Assembly (NCBI GenBank): GCA_035235625.1
Contig: CP141148.1
Span: 13,229,659 to 13,293,658 of the forward strand
Origin: Saururus chinensis
Lineage: Eukaryota > Streptophyta > Magnoliopsida > Piperales > Saururaceae
Reading direction: 5' to 3'
Length of the DNA: 64,000 nt
The translations under genes were made by a program, and so were the position numbers. Under the pieces are notes generated by a model that did no database searches, had not been told where the DNA came from, and was given only the letters and a program-made list of their open reading frames with translations. Shown piece by piece: positions 1 through 12,580 of this stretch. How positions within the stretch are numbered: the first letter of the stretch is position 1; each line of letters begins with the position of its first letter.

Positions 1-1071
1 GAGGTCTTCTTCTTCCTTTCAAAATTTAAAACTGAAACACCATTAATGGAGCTTAAAATCTTCATTTCATACACCATCAAATTAAATTAAACATTCTATA
101 ACATTAAATCAACTCATTTCAAATCAAAACTCTAAGTAATCAAGGCAGAAGATTAACTTTTTGCAAATCTACCATTAAAGTTGTAAATATGAAACCCATT
201 CAATCAAAACACATAAAAATCAAGATTTGCATGCTAATTATGGTTGAGATAAAACTCATTACCTCTCCACTTGATTTGACTCGGATTTACTCTTCAGTCA
301 CCTTTGAAACCTTCCAAAAGCATGATTTTTATGTTAAAACACACTTAAACTCAATTTAGACTTGAAAATCATAAAACAAATCCTGCATCTAGAGCTTAGG
401 AGGCATAAAATCGAATTTGTGAAGGTTAGGGCTTGAAGTAGATGAGTAAAACAGTGATTTAATGCTTTGAAAACGGATTGAATTAATAGAGAAAGACAAG
501 ATCAAGAGGATTTTAAGAAAAATCTTAAAGATTAAGAATTAAGAAAATCTTACCTCTAATCACTTCCTCTTTAGGCCTAATTGGGGATTAGGCTCTAATT
601 CCCTGATTTAGCCTTTTCATAAATGGGAAAGGGTCATCCCCTTTCCTTTTATAGGAAGGAATGAGTTAAAACCTAATTAAAACTTGGGGTGAGAATAAAG
701 TTTTTAAATAAAAGTAGGTGTTTTGGCAATTTAAACTCTAATTAGGGCTAAAAAAATTTTGAATTTTTTTTAATGACTTCCTTTGATGTCTGTGACATTT
801 TAGACCAAAAACCCCAAATTTGATAGTAGGCCCCATAGGGGCTCCCGCAAAACCCTAATTTTAAAAAAATTAAAAATTTTAAAAATTCCCAAAAATTCAC
901 AAATGATTTGGAATCACTTAAAACTTATAAATATGAATTTATTTTTGTTTAAAACCTTTGGAAATCACCTTTATTTCAAAAAATCATCAAAATTAATAAG
1001 AAACGGCTTAAACCACATAAAAGCAATTAAATCAAATAAATTTAAACCAGTTCAAGTTCGGAGATCTTACA
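1..1071 (-). mobile_element. 3' LTR of a Ty3/gypsy chromovirus (family 1), cut by window start
   Basis: The right edge ends in CA, so on the minus strand the LTR begins TGTAAGATC. It is directly preceded there by a polypurine tract and the tail of a Ty3 integrase, which makes it a 3' LTR. A minus-strand TATA box (about 647-653) lies about 421 bp inside the LTR. The same spacing is seen in the copies at 34060 (about 421) and 42448 (about 425). Around 540-640 it matches those copies in reverse complement or parallel orientation (a CCTAATTGGGGATTAGG-like leader and the GGCCCCAT/CCCGCAAAACC block). The left end is outside the window, so no target duplication can be read. Confidence 0.75.
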
Positions 1072-1085
1072 TCCTCCCCCCCTTT
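1072..1085 (-). other. Polypurine tract of the family 1 element
   Basis: On the minus strand this reads AAAGGGGGGGAGGA and abuts the TG of the LTR. This is the expected position and composition for the plus-strand primer of an LTR retrotransposon. Confidence 0.75.
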
Positions 1086-1345
1086 AGGAATTTTGGTCCT
1101 CCAAAATTCGCTAAAGGTCGGCATCGAAAAGATTAATATAAAAGTTCACAAGTCTTCTCATCTTTTCTCTTCCACATAGCCCCTTCGACCTCGTGATTCC
1201 GCCATAAGACTTTCACAAGTGTGATCACCTTTTTTCGGAGAGTTTTCTCCTTCCGGTCTAGGATATGAACAAGTGTCTCCACATACGAAAGGTCATCTCA
1301 TAACTCCAACATCTCATAACTCCAGCCTAAGCTTGGCAATCCTTA
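1086..1345 (-). pseudogene. Integrase C-terminal remnant of a Ty3/gypsy polyprotein
   Basis: The minus-strand translation contains DLSYVETLVHILDRKEKTL followed by LVKVLWRNHEVEGAMWKR. This is the typical end of plant chromovirus integrases (bound chromodomain-like tail, consensus ILDRKE..LR.K.I.LVKVLW.NH..EEATWE). The Trp-Glu of the consensus is changed to Trp-Lys, a stop follows ELLY, and another stop lies upstream, so the copy is dead. It runs towards the LTR at 1-1071, as expected for the 3' end of pol. Nothing of reverse transcriptase is visible to the right, so the rest of the element has been lost or replaced. Confidence 0.75.
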
Positions 1346-1459
1346 GATCGTGGAAGTAAGAATGGTAGATTTGGCCCTTGTTGTCATCATCCCTCAATTT
1401 TTCATAAGCCTTATTTTGAGTAGCTGAACAACACTATGGCAGTGACTCAATAATATGCT

Positions 1460-1582
1460 TTATGACATGAGCAAGATTAGAGAGTGTGAGGATATAATGT
1501 ATCTCCTCTTCCATACCAAGTAGTTATCAGCATTCAACTTTTCGATCTTCCCTAATTCTAATGTGACCATCTCCAAAGCCAT
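1460..1582 (-). pseudogene. Possible Ty1/copia gag N-terminal scrap
   Basis: A minus-strand reading starts MALEMVTLELGKIEKLNADN and continues YLVWKRR. It resembles the start of plant copia gag proteins, where a K(L)xGxNYxxWKRK motif follows a short leader. Only about 40 residues are readable before the frame closes. The identification rests on this one motif and is weak. Confidence 0.3.
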
Positions 1583-2425
1583 TATAAAACTATAAAGAAT
1601 GAGGCAAAGAAAAATAGAAATTAATACTATGGTTGGCCAAAAGTTTCTTAAGTATTGTTTAGACTCTCTTAATCTAACATATAAGAAAAGAGGCAAATTA
1701 TATTATGTTGAGTTACTTAGCTTAATTGCACCTAAATTAGGTTTAGGTCAATCTCAAGTGAAAATCCCTAACTACCCCTTAAGTCCCTTAAGGAAAGTTA
1801 CCCTAATTGTACATTTATGTGTTTATTATTTATGCAATCCTTTAAAACACCCCACTTAGCACAAAAAACAACAAATAAACACCTCTATTGTTGGAATTTT
1901 AATTTCCTGTCCAAAAAAAATTTGGTGCAAAATTACCAACTATTTTGGTCTTTTCACCCTTGAAAAACACACCAAGACTATACTCCCAACAACTATTTAA
2001 TGAGTATATAACACAAAGAATACATTGGCACACGCAGCCAATGTGAATTGTCCAAAATGCCCTTAGGGCTAAAACGGTCAATGTACATAATTTTTCAATC
2101 CACTTAATTAATTAAATCTAAAAAAATAATTAATTAATCTTTCTAGACCAAAAAGTGTGCATGTGAGTAGGAAGTAATTAGAGAAATTAATTGGGCAAAA
2201 ATCACAAGGGCGAGATGACCCTTTTGCCCCTACAAGTGCCCAAAAACACTAAACACAATTAATTATCTAATCACCAAATTTCCAGCAAACAAATCATGCA
2301 AAATAGTCCCAAATATATTCAATTTCAACTTAATTACAAAACCCCTATGGATAGAACAAGTAGATCAATCAATTCGATTTCTAATCAAATCAGTGACCAA
2401 ATCCCCAATCCTAGGCACCAAATAC
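1583..2425. other. Intergenic, possible copia LTR debris
   Basis: No gene is seen. A TGTTGGAATTTT string near 1889, read with the gag-like scrap to its left, could mark the edge of an old copia LTR, but no matching second end or primer site was found. The last five bases (AATAC) are the left target duplication of the next element. Confidence 0.3.
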
Positions 2426-5400
2426 TGTAACGTCTGGGAATTTTCTAAATTCCTGAAGTCGTACACGTGGAAATTAAGGTGTAGGACCCCTTGATCTTCC
2501 CATGAGAATAACTTAATCATATGTTGGATGTGGTGGCTAAAGTATATGTTAATGGAAAATAGACAGAAAGAGTTTCGAAACACCACCAAGAACCCATGAA
2601 TTAGAGTCCAGATAAGGGAGATACGACTGTATGAAGTTGAACATATTGTGCAGGACCCGTTTACCCGAATTGTACGTGCGGACTGTCCGTTTAAGTTGCG
2701 ATATGGGCCCGATCAATTACTATTCCGAAATTGGGTTTTTGAGGCCTAATTTCTCATGGGATTAGGAGCCCTAATCCTATGTCTATAAAAAGGCTTAATT
2801 GGAGCTTTTTGGAAAAGGAGGACGAGCCGCCATTAGAATTTTCCGGCGATGCTCTGGCGGCGGTGTATCGACGGCAAAACGGCAACTAGGTAAGATTGTT
2901 GTATTAGTTAAGTAGTGTTGTATTGAAAAATTAAGATTAAATTGTGTTATTATCCGTTCTGCAATTTAATGAATCAACTATAGTAATTTCTGCAATGATT
3001 CTTTAATAATTTTATTTATAAGCTTTCGATCGCCAGCCAGCCACTAGACGGACGCCGGATGACCACTTGATGGCCGCCAGTCAACCACTGGATTTCCGGC
3101 CAGGAACCCCGATCATTGCTGGATGAAATTGACTGGAGGTGGGCGTTTTCCTTATGGGCAAATCAGAACAAAAGAACGATGGAGAAGAGCGGCAGCCCCG
3201 CAGCCCTTGGACACGCGGTCCATGGTCGTGCTGGCCTTGGCAGCACTGGTCAGGCTGCACTAGACTTGGCCACGGTGGCCTCGGCGGTGGTGGTTTCTGC
3301 CGCTGCGCAGAGGAAAAAAAAGGGAAAAGAGGAAAGGTGCATTTTTGGCCCCGGCTGGCCATCGGGCAACGGCGGGGGGCCAGGCCCATTGTGATCACCG
3401 CATGGCAGCGATCCGGTGGACCCCAGCCCGCTGCCCGGCCATGGTGGACAGGGGTGGCACCGTCAGAGGCATTTTCTCCTCTGGTCAGACATGGGGAAGA
3501 CGACCCGCGTTGCAGGTCGTTAACCCAAACCCACCCAGCCCGGGTTGGGTTTAGAAAAAAAATATAGAGAAAAGGGGGGATCGAACTGGGTCCGGTTCAA
3601 GGGCCTTTACTTGTTCTAAAAATTTGGAAAATTACTCATAGACTTTGAGAGGGTTACGAGTGTCTTGACCAAGTTTCAGGACCGGTAAAAATTCCAGAGT
3701 CTTTAAAATGACCTTTTTACCCCTGGTAGTTAAACCATCATGTGAAAACCATTTACCTGACTTCGGGGCTCCTGTTCAGGGGCCTGTGAATTGGTTTAAA
3801 ACTTGGGAAAATTCTCAATGAGATTTTAATGGGCAACCTATTTATAGGCCAAACCTCTTATTAAAAGAAAAATCATAGTGAGTGGTTAATTGACCCTTTT
3901 GCCCTTAGGGTTTATAGTAAACCGTTAGTCCAAACCTAGGTCGGTTCAAGGGGTTCACGAACCCGTCACATGCCAAAAAAATTACATAGAGTCCATGAAG
4001 GCCATTAGTACCCTTGGTTTTAATTTTAGACCTATTGGATGTCATTAAGGCCTTAAACCAAATGACAGAAATACCCTTTGAGCAGACCCGCCCACATTCA
4101 TGTGAATGGAAGCGCGAGTCAGTTTGAGAGTGGAACCTTCTGAGAGGTTAATGACTTAAAATAAAAAACAAAGGGTAGTGAGATGACCTAATGACCTAAG
4201 GGAGGGTAGCATACCCCTAAGTAGTAGAATTACCCTAATGCCCTTAAGGGGCAATATATTCTGTTTCCGTTGAAACAAATAACCTAGTTAATCAAAAGTT
4301 AAGGTGCCCTATAAATGACTTCAAAAGGAAGGGGTGTGACCGGTAGGTGACACAAAAACCTTGACAGGTCATAGTGTCACGAGAAACCAATGGAAAACCC
4401 TAATTCTCAAGGTTTAGGGCAGTGTATTGCGCGTGTTCGTAACACAGTGCAGAAATCCACTAGGGCATTATATACGTCACTCGTGGAATATGTTAATTTA
4501 CATATCGAGCTTGAATTCTCTGAGCCTTAGTCCTGCAAATGAATGCAATGGGCCTCCGTTTATTAATTATATATTTGTATGATTACATGTTATTTATGAT
4601 GATGCATGTTTTTGATATTGATGCATTGATTTATATCTGTAACTTAAGATTAATGAAGATTAATCAAGAGACATGGGTTGCTGTTGGTTTGGAGGGAGAA
4701 CATCTAATCAAGATAATGACTAAAATACCCTCTTTAGGGTTGAGACTAGCTCATGGAGTGAACGGGGCCCTGACTTAGAACCTTACCTTGGTTAATGAAC
4801 CGAGGTGATTTTGGGATGTTCTTTGAGTCATAGCTCAGTGGATGAGCTATTTTGTGGGCCGATTCACAAGGTGAAGAGGACCTATATGGTTAAGTAGTTA
4901 CTTGACTGGATAAAAATAACCTATTCTAAGTTTCAGATGTTTGGGGGAGTCAATGGTCATAAGGACCTCAGGCTTTTATGGTTATATTAGTAATGTCTTA
5001 TGAGACATTTTCTCCCAAAGTTGGGATGCGGGAGATTGCGAAATGCTTCTTCATCGCCATGATGGTTTGGGTATCGACTAGAGGGTCTTTACCGCGGGTC
5101 TCCCATAGGTCTTCCTAGGACTATTTAGTACGTACGAAAAGCGGAGTTGTATGAGCATCATGGAAGGCTTGTGCTTCTCGCCAATCTGTGTCCATGAGTA
5201 CAGTTGGGATCCTCTTCTCCAGATTCGTGGTAGGCTATTGAGAGCCCTGGGATTTGGGTCAAGCTACTGTTAAGCAGTCTACTCCAAGGTTGGAGTACCT
5301 TGTTTAGGGATTTCTCAAGGGGCGAGTCATCTTTGAGTTATAGATTTGATAGTATTAATTATCAAATAAGTGATGTGAGATAATTAATAACATTGTTTGA

Positions 5401-6045
5401 TATTGCTTATTAATTAGACAAGTGGAACAGTTAAAGGACTTACTAAAATATAGGTTGAAAATATCTAAGCATGGCATGTGTGATGCTATGCTTTGTAGGA
5501 TAGAGTAGTTTCTAGGTAGAACTACGTCTGGATCCGATCTTGTTGGAAACATTGGAGATGTTGTCTGATGAGTACGTAGGCAACTAAGTTTGGGTGATAT
5601 TGGCCCGATCCAAAAAATATTAATAAAACCTTTTATCCCTTGGAAGCTCTTCTCCTGTAGGCGAAGATGCTCCATTGTAGTTGTGGTTGTTGTTTGATTT
5701 GCTTTGTTGCAAATTCTCTATGAGACGACAAGTGAGACCAAGACAGGCGAGCACAAGAGGTTTCCGCATTTCTGCAACTCCGGTACATTAGTATACCTTT
5801 AGCATGAGAGTCAACTTGTTATTTATTTTCAGATGAGTGACAGACTTGTACTTAGATGGATGAGCTGGTCTTTATGAATTTTTAGACGTTAAATAATATC
5901 ATATGATTTGATATTCGTATTTGTGCCCAGTTATTATGACCTGGATATTTAATCGATGGGTTTATTTTGTATTTAAAGAAAAAAAATTCTCGCTACTTAC
6001 CGTTTGTATTATTTAAAAATACCTTTAAAAATCCGGGTTGTGACA
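2426..6045 (+). mobile_element. Solo LTR, 3.6 kb (family 2)
   Basis: The element begins TGTAACGTC and ends GGTTGTGACA. It is flanked on both sides by the same five bases, AATAC (2421-2425 and 6046-6050), a perfect target-site duplication. A TATA box (2784-2790) lies about 358 bp inside the left end. The region just downstream (3020-3560) is strongly GC-rich. No primer site, polypurine tract or polyprotein lies next to it, so it is a solo LTR left by recombination. Related copies lie at 24737-28078 (reverse) and from 62393 (forward). The family's internal region is not in this window; Ty3/gypsy membership is inferred from LTR size and ends. Confidence 0.88.
2784..2790 (+). promoter_or_regulatory. 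TATA box of the family 2 LTR
   Basis: TATAAAA follows a conserved GATTAGGAGCCCTAATCC-like block. The same block and a TATA box occur at 62781 and, reversed, near 27698-27707, at 358-388 bp from the LTR start in each copy. This fixes transcription direction as plus here. Confidence 0.6.
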
Positions 6046-8339
6046 AATACTACTATAGAGTGGCTGGCTAGCAGAAGCTTGGTGGTCCCAAGGCCTTGCG
6101 GATGGTGCAAAGATTTAAAATCAAACCTTTTTATGATTATCTACACAAAACAACATGCAATTGCAAATCTATAAGCAATTACCTATCCAAATCAAAGCAT
6201 GCATAAGTTGAAAAAGAAATTAACAAATACACACTGACCTTGGGCAGATCAACCCCTATCATGCCATCATAGTCTTCACACCATCATTCATTGGCATTGG
6301 ATTACAATAGAATCAAGAAGAGAAGGGGATTTTACCTTTTATATGTTGATCCCTCTACCACCTTGTTCTTGGATGAAAATCACCTCAAAGATGACATCCT
6401 AAAGCCCTCCCTTGACGTCCCAACTAGTGAGGAGAGTAATCTCCTTCAATTAACTCACCAAAGGAGCATAAGAGAGGGGCGGCCAACAAGTTTTCTCACC
6501 AAAACCTAGAGGAGGATGAAATCACCAAGGGAGAGGGGGCGGATTGGGCGAAAGGAGAGGAGAGGGGGGTGGACTGAATTAGGGTGCTCCTCTCCTTCTT
6601 CTTTCCCTTAAATACCCCTCCTCCTTCTCTATTAGTTGGGCTTATCAAGTAGGCTTAACTGAACGAGCCTTTGTTGAATTTTCCAACTTAATATTAGAGG
6701 GTAAGACACAACGGGAGGGGGCTCTATCTCTCAAAGCCCGCAGGGACCTAAACCCTTTGCACACAGCCAAGCCTGTGATAGAGTTGACCTCTCGCTAACC
6801 AAGGGCCAGACCATCAACACATAATTCATGAGTCAGGCCTCACAACCTATTAATGTACATCTTAGAAACATACCTAGTGTGCGTGTGTGATAAATGCGGG
6901 TCCCAATAAATTAGTGTCATAATGGCTCAAGTGGGGTTGGTGTGACCCACCAACCTTGGACCCTATGGTCCGTACCGGCTCACCTGGACTGTGATTAATA
7001 TGGATAAAAATAGGCCAAGCCCATACCCTGATCCAACAGTTATATGAACATGTTAATCATCATATACATATGGGTTCATTCAAGTGGTCAAAAATTGCAT
7101 AACAACTTCCAGGAATAACAGATAACAAAATAAAAATACGTCACAGACTTTGTTTGTCTGTGTATTTTACTATTTACAAAATGACTTATTAGCATAATTA
7201 TAAGATATTACGGTAACAAGTGGTTAGAAATGCTCATGGCTTGTACAATGCACACTAAAAAATTTCTCTTTAGACCTCAGCCAGGGATGGTTGTTAAAGA
7301 TTCGGAGCATGGCGGAGGAAATCACCGCATGCAAGGCGAACTCTCAACTCACAGTATGTGCTATTCAACCAGTGGCTCAAAAGTGACATTGCCTTTTAGT
7401 TTTATAAAAGGTGAATAAAAATATTTAAAAACTTTTATTTAAAAAAATGCCGTGCTCTAAAATGCGTCAGTTGTTTTCACGTGGAAGCTGTCTGCATGAA
7501 AACACGCATTAGCATTCACTATTCGGTTCCTTCCGCAAGTCAAGAACACTAAATAAAACAGCTGTGGGACCACTTAGAAAGGCCAATCACGACACAAGTG
7601 GTTGCCTCGAACCCTTTGCTGACCGCACAATTATCCAAATGCCACCAGCTGCAGTGGGCCCCACTCCTGACTCCTAACTTGGAAGCCAGGGAATCAGCTG
7701 GGGCTCCGCGTAATCTGGTCGGGACCAGATTTATGTGACAATTCCAAATGGCATGGTCTGAAAAATGCGAGAAAATGATGCTCTTTTCTGTACGCCGTTG
7801 GGTGTAAATTAAAGAGTGCTCACGGATAGAAACAGACCGGGATATAAGGTTATTTGTGCCTATATTTAGACTAATAAAAATAGAGATAATCATATCTACA
7901 TTAAAATGAAAAAAAGGTGGAAAGTTTTGGTCCACCATTTTAGTTTTTAATGCTTAATTGATTACAAGATTAACGAATCAACTTTACATGTATATATTAT
8001 ACACAAAATTGTCATGTTGATATGGTTTTTTATTTATAATAAATAAAACAATTGACAAGCAACTTTATAATGACTTAATAAGTATAAAGTTGTCTAAGAG
8101 AATTCAATGGATGCAAAACTCCCAACATAGTTGGATAATTGGATACTGACTCAGTAGTTATCGTATGATTCGAGTGCCTTAAGCTTAAAATTTACAAGTC
8201 TTTTATGCTTTCTTGATAATGAGTCTAACATAAGTTAAATATAAAGAACTGTTAATATTTTAAATTAACAAAAATTAATATTAATATATACTAACATATA
8301 TATTATTAATTTCTTAAATATTTATGAATAGTTTAAACT
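6046..8339. other. Intergenic, no gene identified
   Basis: This continues the sequence interrupted by the solo LTR. There is a purine-rich stretch at 6480-6600 followed by a pyrimidine-rich one, and AT-rich sequence from about 7940. Short open frames occur but none shows a family motif or matching splice structure. I see nothing else I can support. Confidence 0.4.
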
Positions 8340-9375
8340 GGGCTGTGGGAAAAACGCCTTCCGCTTAGTTGTGAGTGACAAGCCTTGTCCTGACTAGGGT
8401 TGCCGACGTAATTACGTGTAAAAACAAGGGCATTTATGAGCCCCACGTCAACGACTGGGTCTGCTGGGTCGTTAGCTTGGTCTTTTTAACCGTAACGGTC
8501 CGCACGAGAAATCAAAAACCACGTCCTGCCCACTATTCCCGGCTCGCCCCTTCACCCACCAAGTCCACTGGGCCCCACTCCCTCCCACCCCATGTGTCGT
8601 CTTCCTCTTAAAATCCCCCCACTCCCTCCACCTCCACGGCTCCACCTCCGCCCCTCTCGCCTCCACCTTCCCTGCCACCGGTGGAAAGGGCACCAAGATT
8701 CCTGGCCGCACCATTTTCCCAGAGTTACTTGAATTCCATCTTGTTCTCATCTGGATCTCCGCTTGCTGCATCTGCCTGTTAAATCTGTTTTGGAATTTTT
8801 TTGCCGGAGATTGTGGCGTGGATTTCCCCTTCTTGAGCTGATTTGTGGGTATTTTTGGGTGTCCATTTGTTGGTGGTTGGGGCATTGGGTTTTGATGAGT
8901 AAGGGGGGAAATGCTGGAGGAATGGCTATGTGAGGGTTTGGAGGGGTTTATGCTGTGTTTGAGGTGAGGATGGATTGAGAGGGATCTTTTGGGTAGCTGT
9001 CTGGGTTTTCAGAAGGGATGTAATTGGTTTTGGGGCTGGTGGTTTTAGGACAGGTTAGGGTTTAAGTAGCTGGTTTTGCAGAAGACTAGGATGGGCTAGG
9101 GGCTGAAGTAGGAGGATTTGAATGAGCTATTTAGAGCTCAGAAATAGGATATTTTGGGATTTGAATTGGTGAAAATTAATTTTTCGTTGAAATGGTTCAA
9201 TGTTTATGTGTTGGTGGGTAGGTTGGACTGTACTTCTAGATTAGTGTAGTTTAGCAAAGTCTTCGTAGTAAGGAATAGGAATTCAGCTTGTAAGGTAATT
9301 TGGGTGTAATACAAAAGAGCATCAGAACACTTCGATTTGTCGAGCTTGGCATTGGGAGACAGATGCTAAACAGAC
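8340..9375 (+). promoter_or_regulatory. Promoter and 5' leader of the kinesin gene
   Basis: Base composition changes sharply from AT-rich to CpG- and C-rich at about 8340-8720, then to G/T-rich sequence up to the start codon at 9376. A C/T-rich stretch (about 8600-8690) is the kind found around plant transcription starts. The G/T-rich 8850-9300 stretch looks like a 5'-UTR intron, but I cannot place its ends with confidence. Start site and leader exon boundaries need transcript data. Confidence 0.45.
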
Positions 9376-12300
9376 ATGCCAAGTATTAGAGCTCCAGCAT
9401 CAAGACAAACTGCGACACTCTCAGTTAGTTTTTCATCTCTCTAATATTTTACTTATTGTTCAGTTGAATTAAGAAAGTTTTTTCTGATACTTGGCCATCA
9501 ATTCTGCGTTGTATGTTGTAGGTAGCTGTAAAATGTAGACCATTAACTGAGGGGGAACGACAAAGAAGTCGTAATATAATTCAAGTGACGGATGAGAAGG
9601 TAATGTCTTCTGAAAGTTATCCTTTCACCTGCTTGAAATTGGTAATTTCAATGTAATTTTTAGCTGTATAAATGAGTGGAACTTACCATCTTAATTTATA
9701 AAATAGGGCATTACAGTATTGGATCCTGATCTTCAAAAAGATTACCTTGATCGCATCCAAAACCGAACCAAGGAGAGAAGATATTCTTTTGACTATGCAT
9801 TTGGTCCTGAATGTACAAATGAGGTAGGGAGAGCCACGTCAATGTACTCCTTTTCACTAAGGAGAAGAAATACTCTTTTTACCATGTATTTAATCCTCAA
9901 AGATACTCCTCTTTATTCCATATGAATAGGATGATAGAAACTCTTTAACAATCTATGGTATCAGTTCTTTTGTAATGAAGTAAATATATACCTGTTCGTG
10001 AGGGCTTATCTGATCTCCGTGAACTCTTGGAAACCATTATACATAGACGGTTGAGTATTGCTTTTGAATAGGAAGCATATTGCATGGGTTCAGCACCCGC
10101 TTCATAATAACTTTTTAGTAGGATGCAGGTTAATTTAATTGAAAATTTCCCTATCTGCAATATACTCTTTTTTGTTTTACCGGAACAGATCTGTTATGAA
10201 GTTTCATTGTGGACTTCATCAGGATGTATACAGAAAAAGTATTTCTTCAACTATTGCTGGAGTCCTTCAAGGTCTCAACGCAACTGTATTTGCATATGGT
10301 TCGACTGGAAGGTACTAGCTACATGCTTATTTTTTTTTTTTGTCAGCTTGTAAATTAATGACTGGCAAATCATCATGTTGCCAATAGACACCCTGCTTGA
10401 TAACCTTTGGTTGCTAATCATGTATTTCAAATTTTCTTTCTTTATTATCACTGATAATAATTTTATTAGTCATTGTTAGTGTTGTTATCGTTATTCGTGT
10501 TATTGAAAATCTCACCTTCACTGTGTTAAAAGAATTTTGCAACATTATTTTTGCTATTTTTCGAGCATTGCTTTAGTTACAGTATTATAAATAGGTTTCA
10601 CATTATACATATCCGGTTTTTGGTGTATAGTTGTGGAGCTATTTTCCTCTTTTTCATGGTAAAATCCTTGTAATAAATCCCAATCCTTATTCCTTTGCTA
10701 TTCCCTCTATAAATAGTCATTATTTTCTTTTCTTCTTTAGTGGTGGTAAGTTTTACACTAAGCTGGGGGCTTGTTAGTACCCGGACCTTTCTAATGGAGC
10801 TTTGCATTTTTCTATGCATTTTATTTGGCAGTGGAAAGACATATACAATGGCTGGGACTCCCAAAGATCCTGGACTTATGGTTCTGAGCTTGCGCATGAT
10901 TTTTGATCTAATAAAAAAGGATGAGAGCTCGGATGACTTTGAAGTCACTTGTTCCTACCTTGAAGTGTACAACGAAGTAGGGTGTGCATTTTATTGTGAT
11001 GCATGTTACATCTTAATAGTGCAGTTTGGAATTTATACTCATTTGACTCTGATGTTATCTGACATCACCGTTTTCTGAGGTACAGATTATCTATGACTTG
11101 CTTGAAAAAACATCAGGCCATTTGGAGCTCCGGGAGGACCCAGAGCGAGGAATAGTTGTGGCTGGGCTTAGATCTATAAAGGTGTTTTCTCAATAGTAGT
11201 CCTTCCATGTTTCAATTGCTCAGTTGTTTTTTCCATTTTGGGAAGTAGATACTGACAAGCCAAGCATCTTCTTATCTTCTTTCCAAGTGTCCTACTTGGG
11301 TTTGCTAAGTACAGTTTTTAAAACCTTAACTATCTTGACAGCCTGATGAGTTGGAACTTGGAAACCACCTCATATTCAGGCTTGAGCCAAAATCAAGACA
11401 ACCTCAGGTTTAAACATATGGCTACATGATACTAAAGTTAGATGGTTTAGGAGAAATATTTTTCTGAAGAATTCCACAGATAGCAATTAAAGCCATTAGT
11501 TTTGGTTTAGAACTAGGCTTAAAAGTTTAAATGTCATCATCATATTTACCATCTCTTAATTGTCCGCTTTTGATGAAAGACTGATTACATTAATGATATT
11601 TTTAATTGTCCCAATCTTGTCTGAATTCTTTCACCCTAAAACCGACCTAAGAGTTTTTCATTGTTTAATTATCTCGTCTTACATTGAGAGCCTTTCACCA
11701 ATTCACATGATTTCTTGGATTGAACCAGGTTTTTTTTAAGGGTTGGGTTGATGGTGTTAAGTAAATTCTGAAACAAGTGGCAACTTTCCTTTGTCTTCCA
11801 TTCTCCGACTCATATCTATATGGAAAAACTTCCAGCATGCTGCCAAAAGGCCCAACTGGTAGCTAAATTTAGTGATAGTTGAAGGTGGAAACAGTGGAAG
11901 CAGCTGTGAGTCTAGCTTGATGCACCCTTGTCCATGTAGTTACTTAAATAGAATGCTAACTTTATGATGCTTATGTTCTATAATTGTTATTTGATTTTTT
12001 TTTGTCTGCTCAATTGTTTCCACGTTCTTGTATTTTGCCAAAATTTTGTTGTACTTATTGCCTGGGGTCTCTTTACTTTTCGAGACAAATTTCTTCTATT
12101 TTTAGTTTCTTCTTTGATTTTCTCTGTTGAATTATTGGAAGTTAACAAAATGCACTGAGGTAGTGATTTGAGGTGTATTTTGTATGAATAATAATCGTTT
12201 TATGGGTTTTAGTACATTGATTAAAAGTTTAAAGAATTTAAAATTATAATTTTAATGGAAAAGAGCCTTGCAGAACTCTGCTCGAGTTCAGCTTCATTTG

Positions 12301-12547
12301 GCAACATTCTGAAACTTTAGATCAAGCTGACCTCGTGCCAGCCGAAACTCTACTTGACGTGGCTCGTTAGCACTTCTAGTAGTTTTTGCATTATACATTG
12401 ACATGACACAATGAATGGATGTTTTGTGCCTTCCTTTCTTCAGGTACGTTCAGCTGATAAAATACTTGAACTTTTGAATATTGGAAATAGTAGGCGTAAA
12501 ACGGAAAGCACAGAAGCAAATGTGACGTCTTCTCGGTTAGTAAATGA

Positions 12548-12580
<33 letters not shown>

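Noticed and set aside
3081..3567. Overlapping open frames of 70-142 codons on both strands
   Set aside because: They lie in the GC-rich leader of a solo LTR. Frames occur in several readings and do not agree with the homologous islands at 27000 and 63000. High GC lowers stop frequency.
8375..8885. Open frames on both strands (78 and 137 codons)
   Set aside because: They overlie the C-rich promoter and leader of the kinesin gene. Low-complexity Pro/Ser/Trp content and no family motif.
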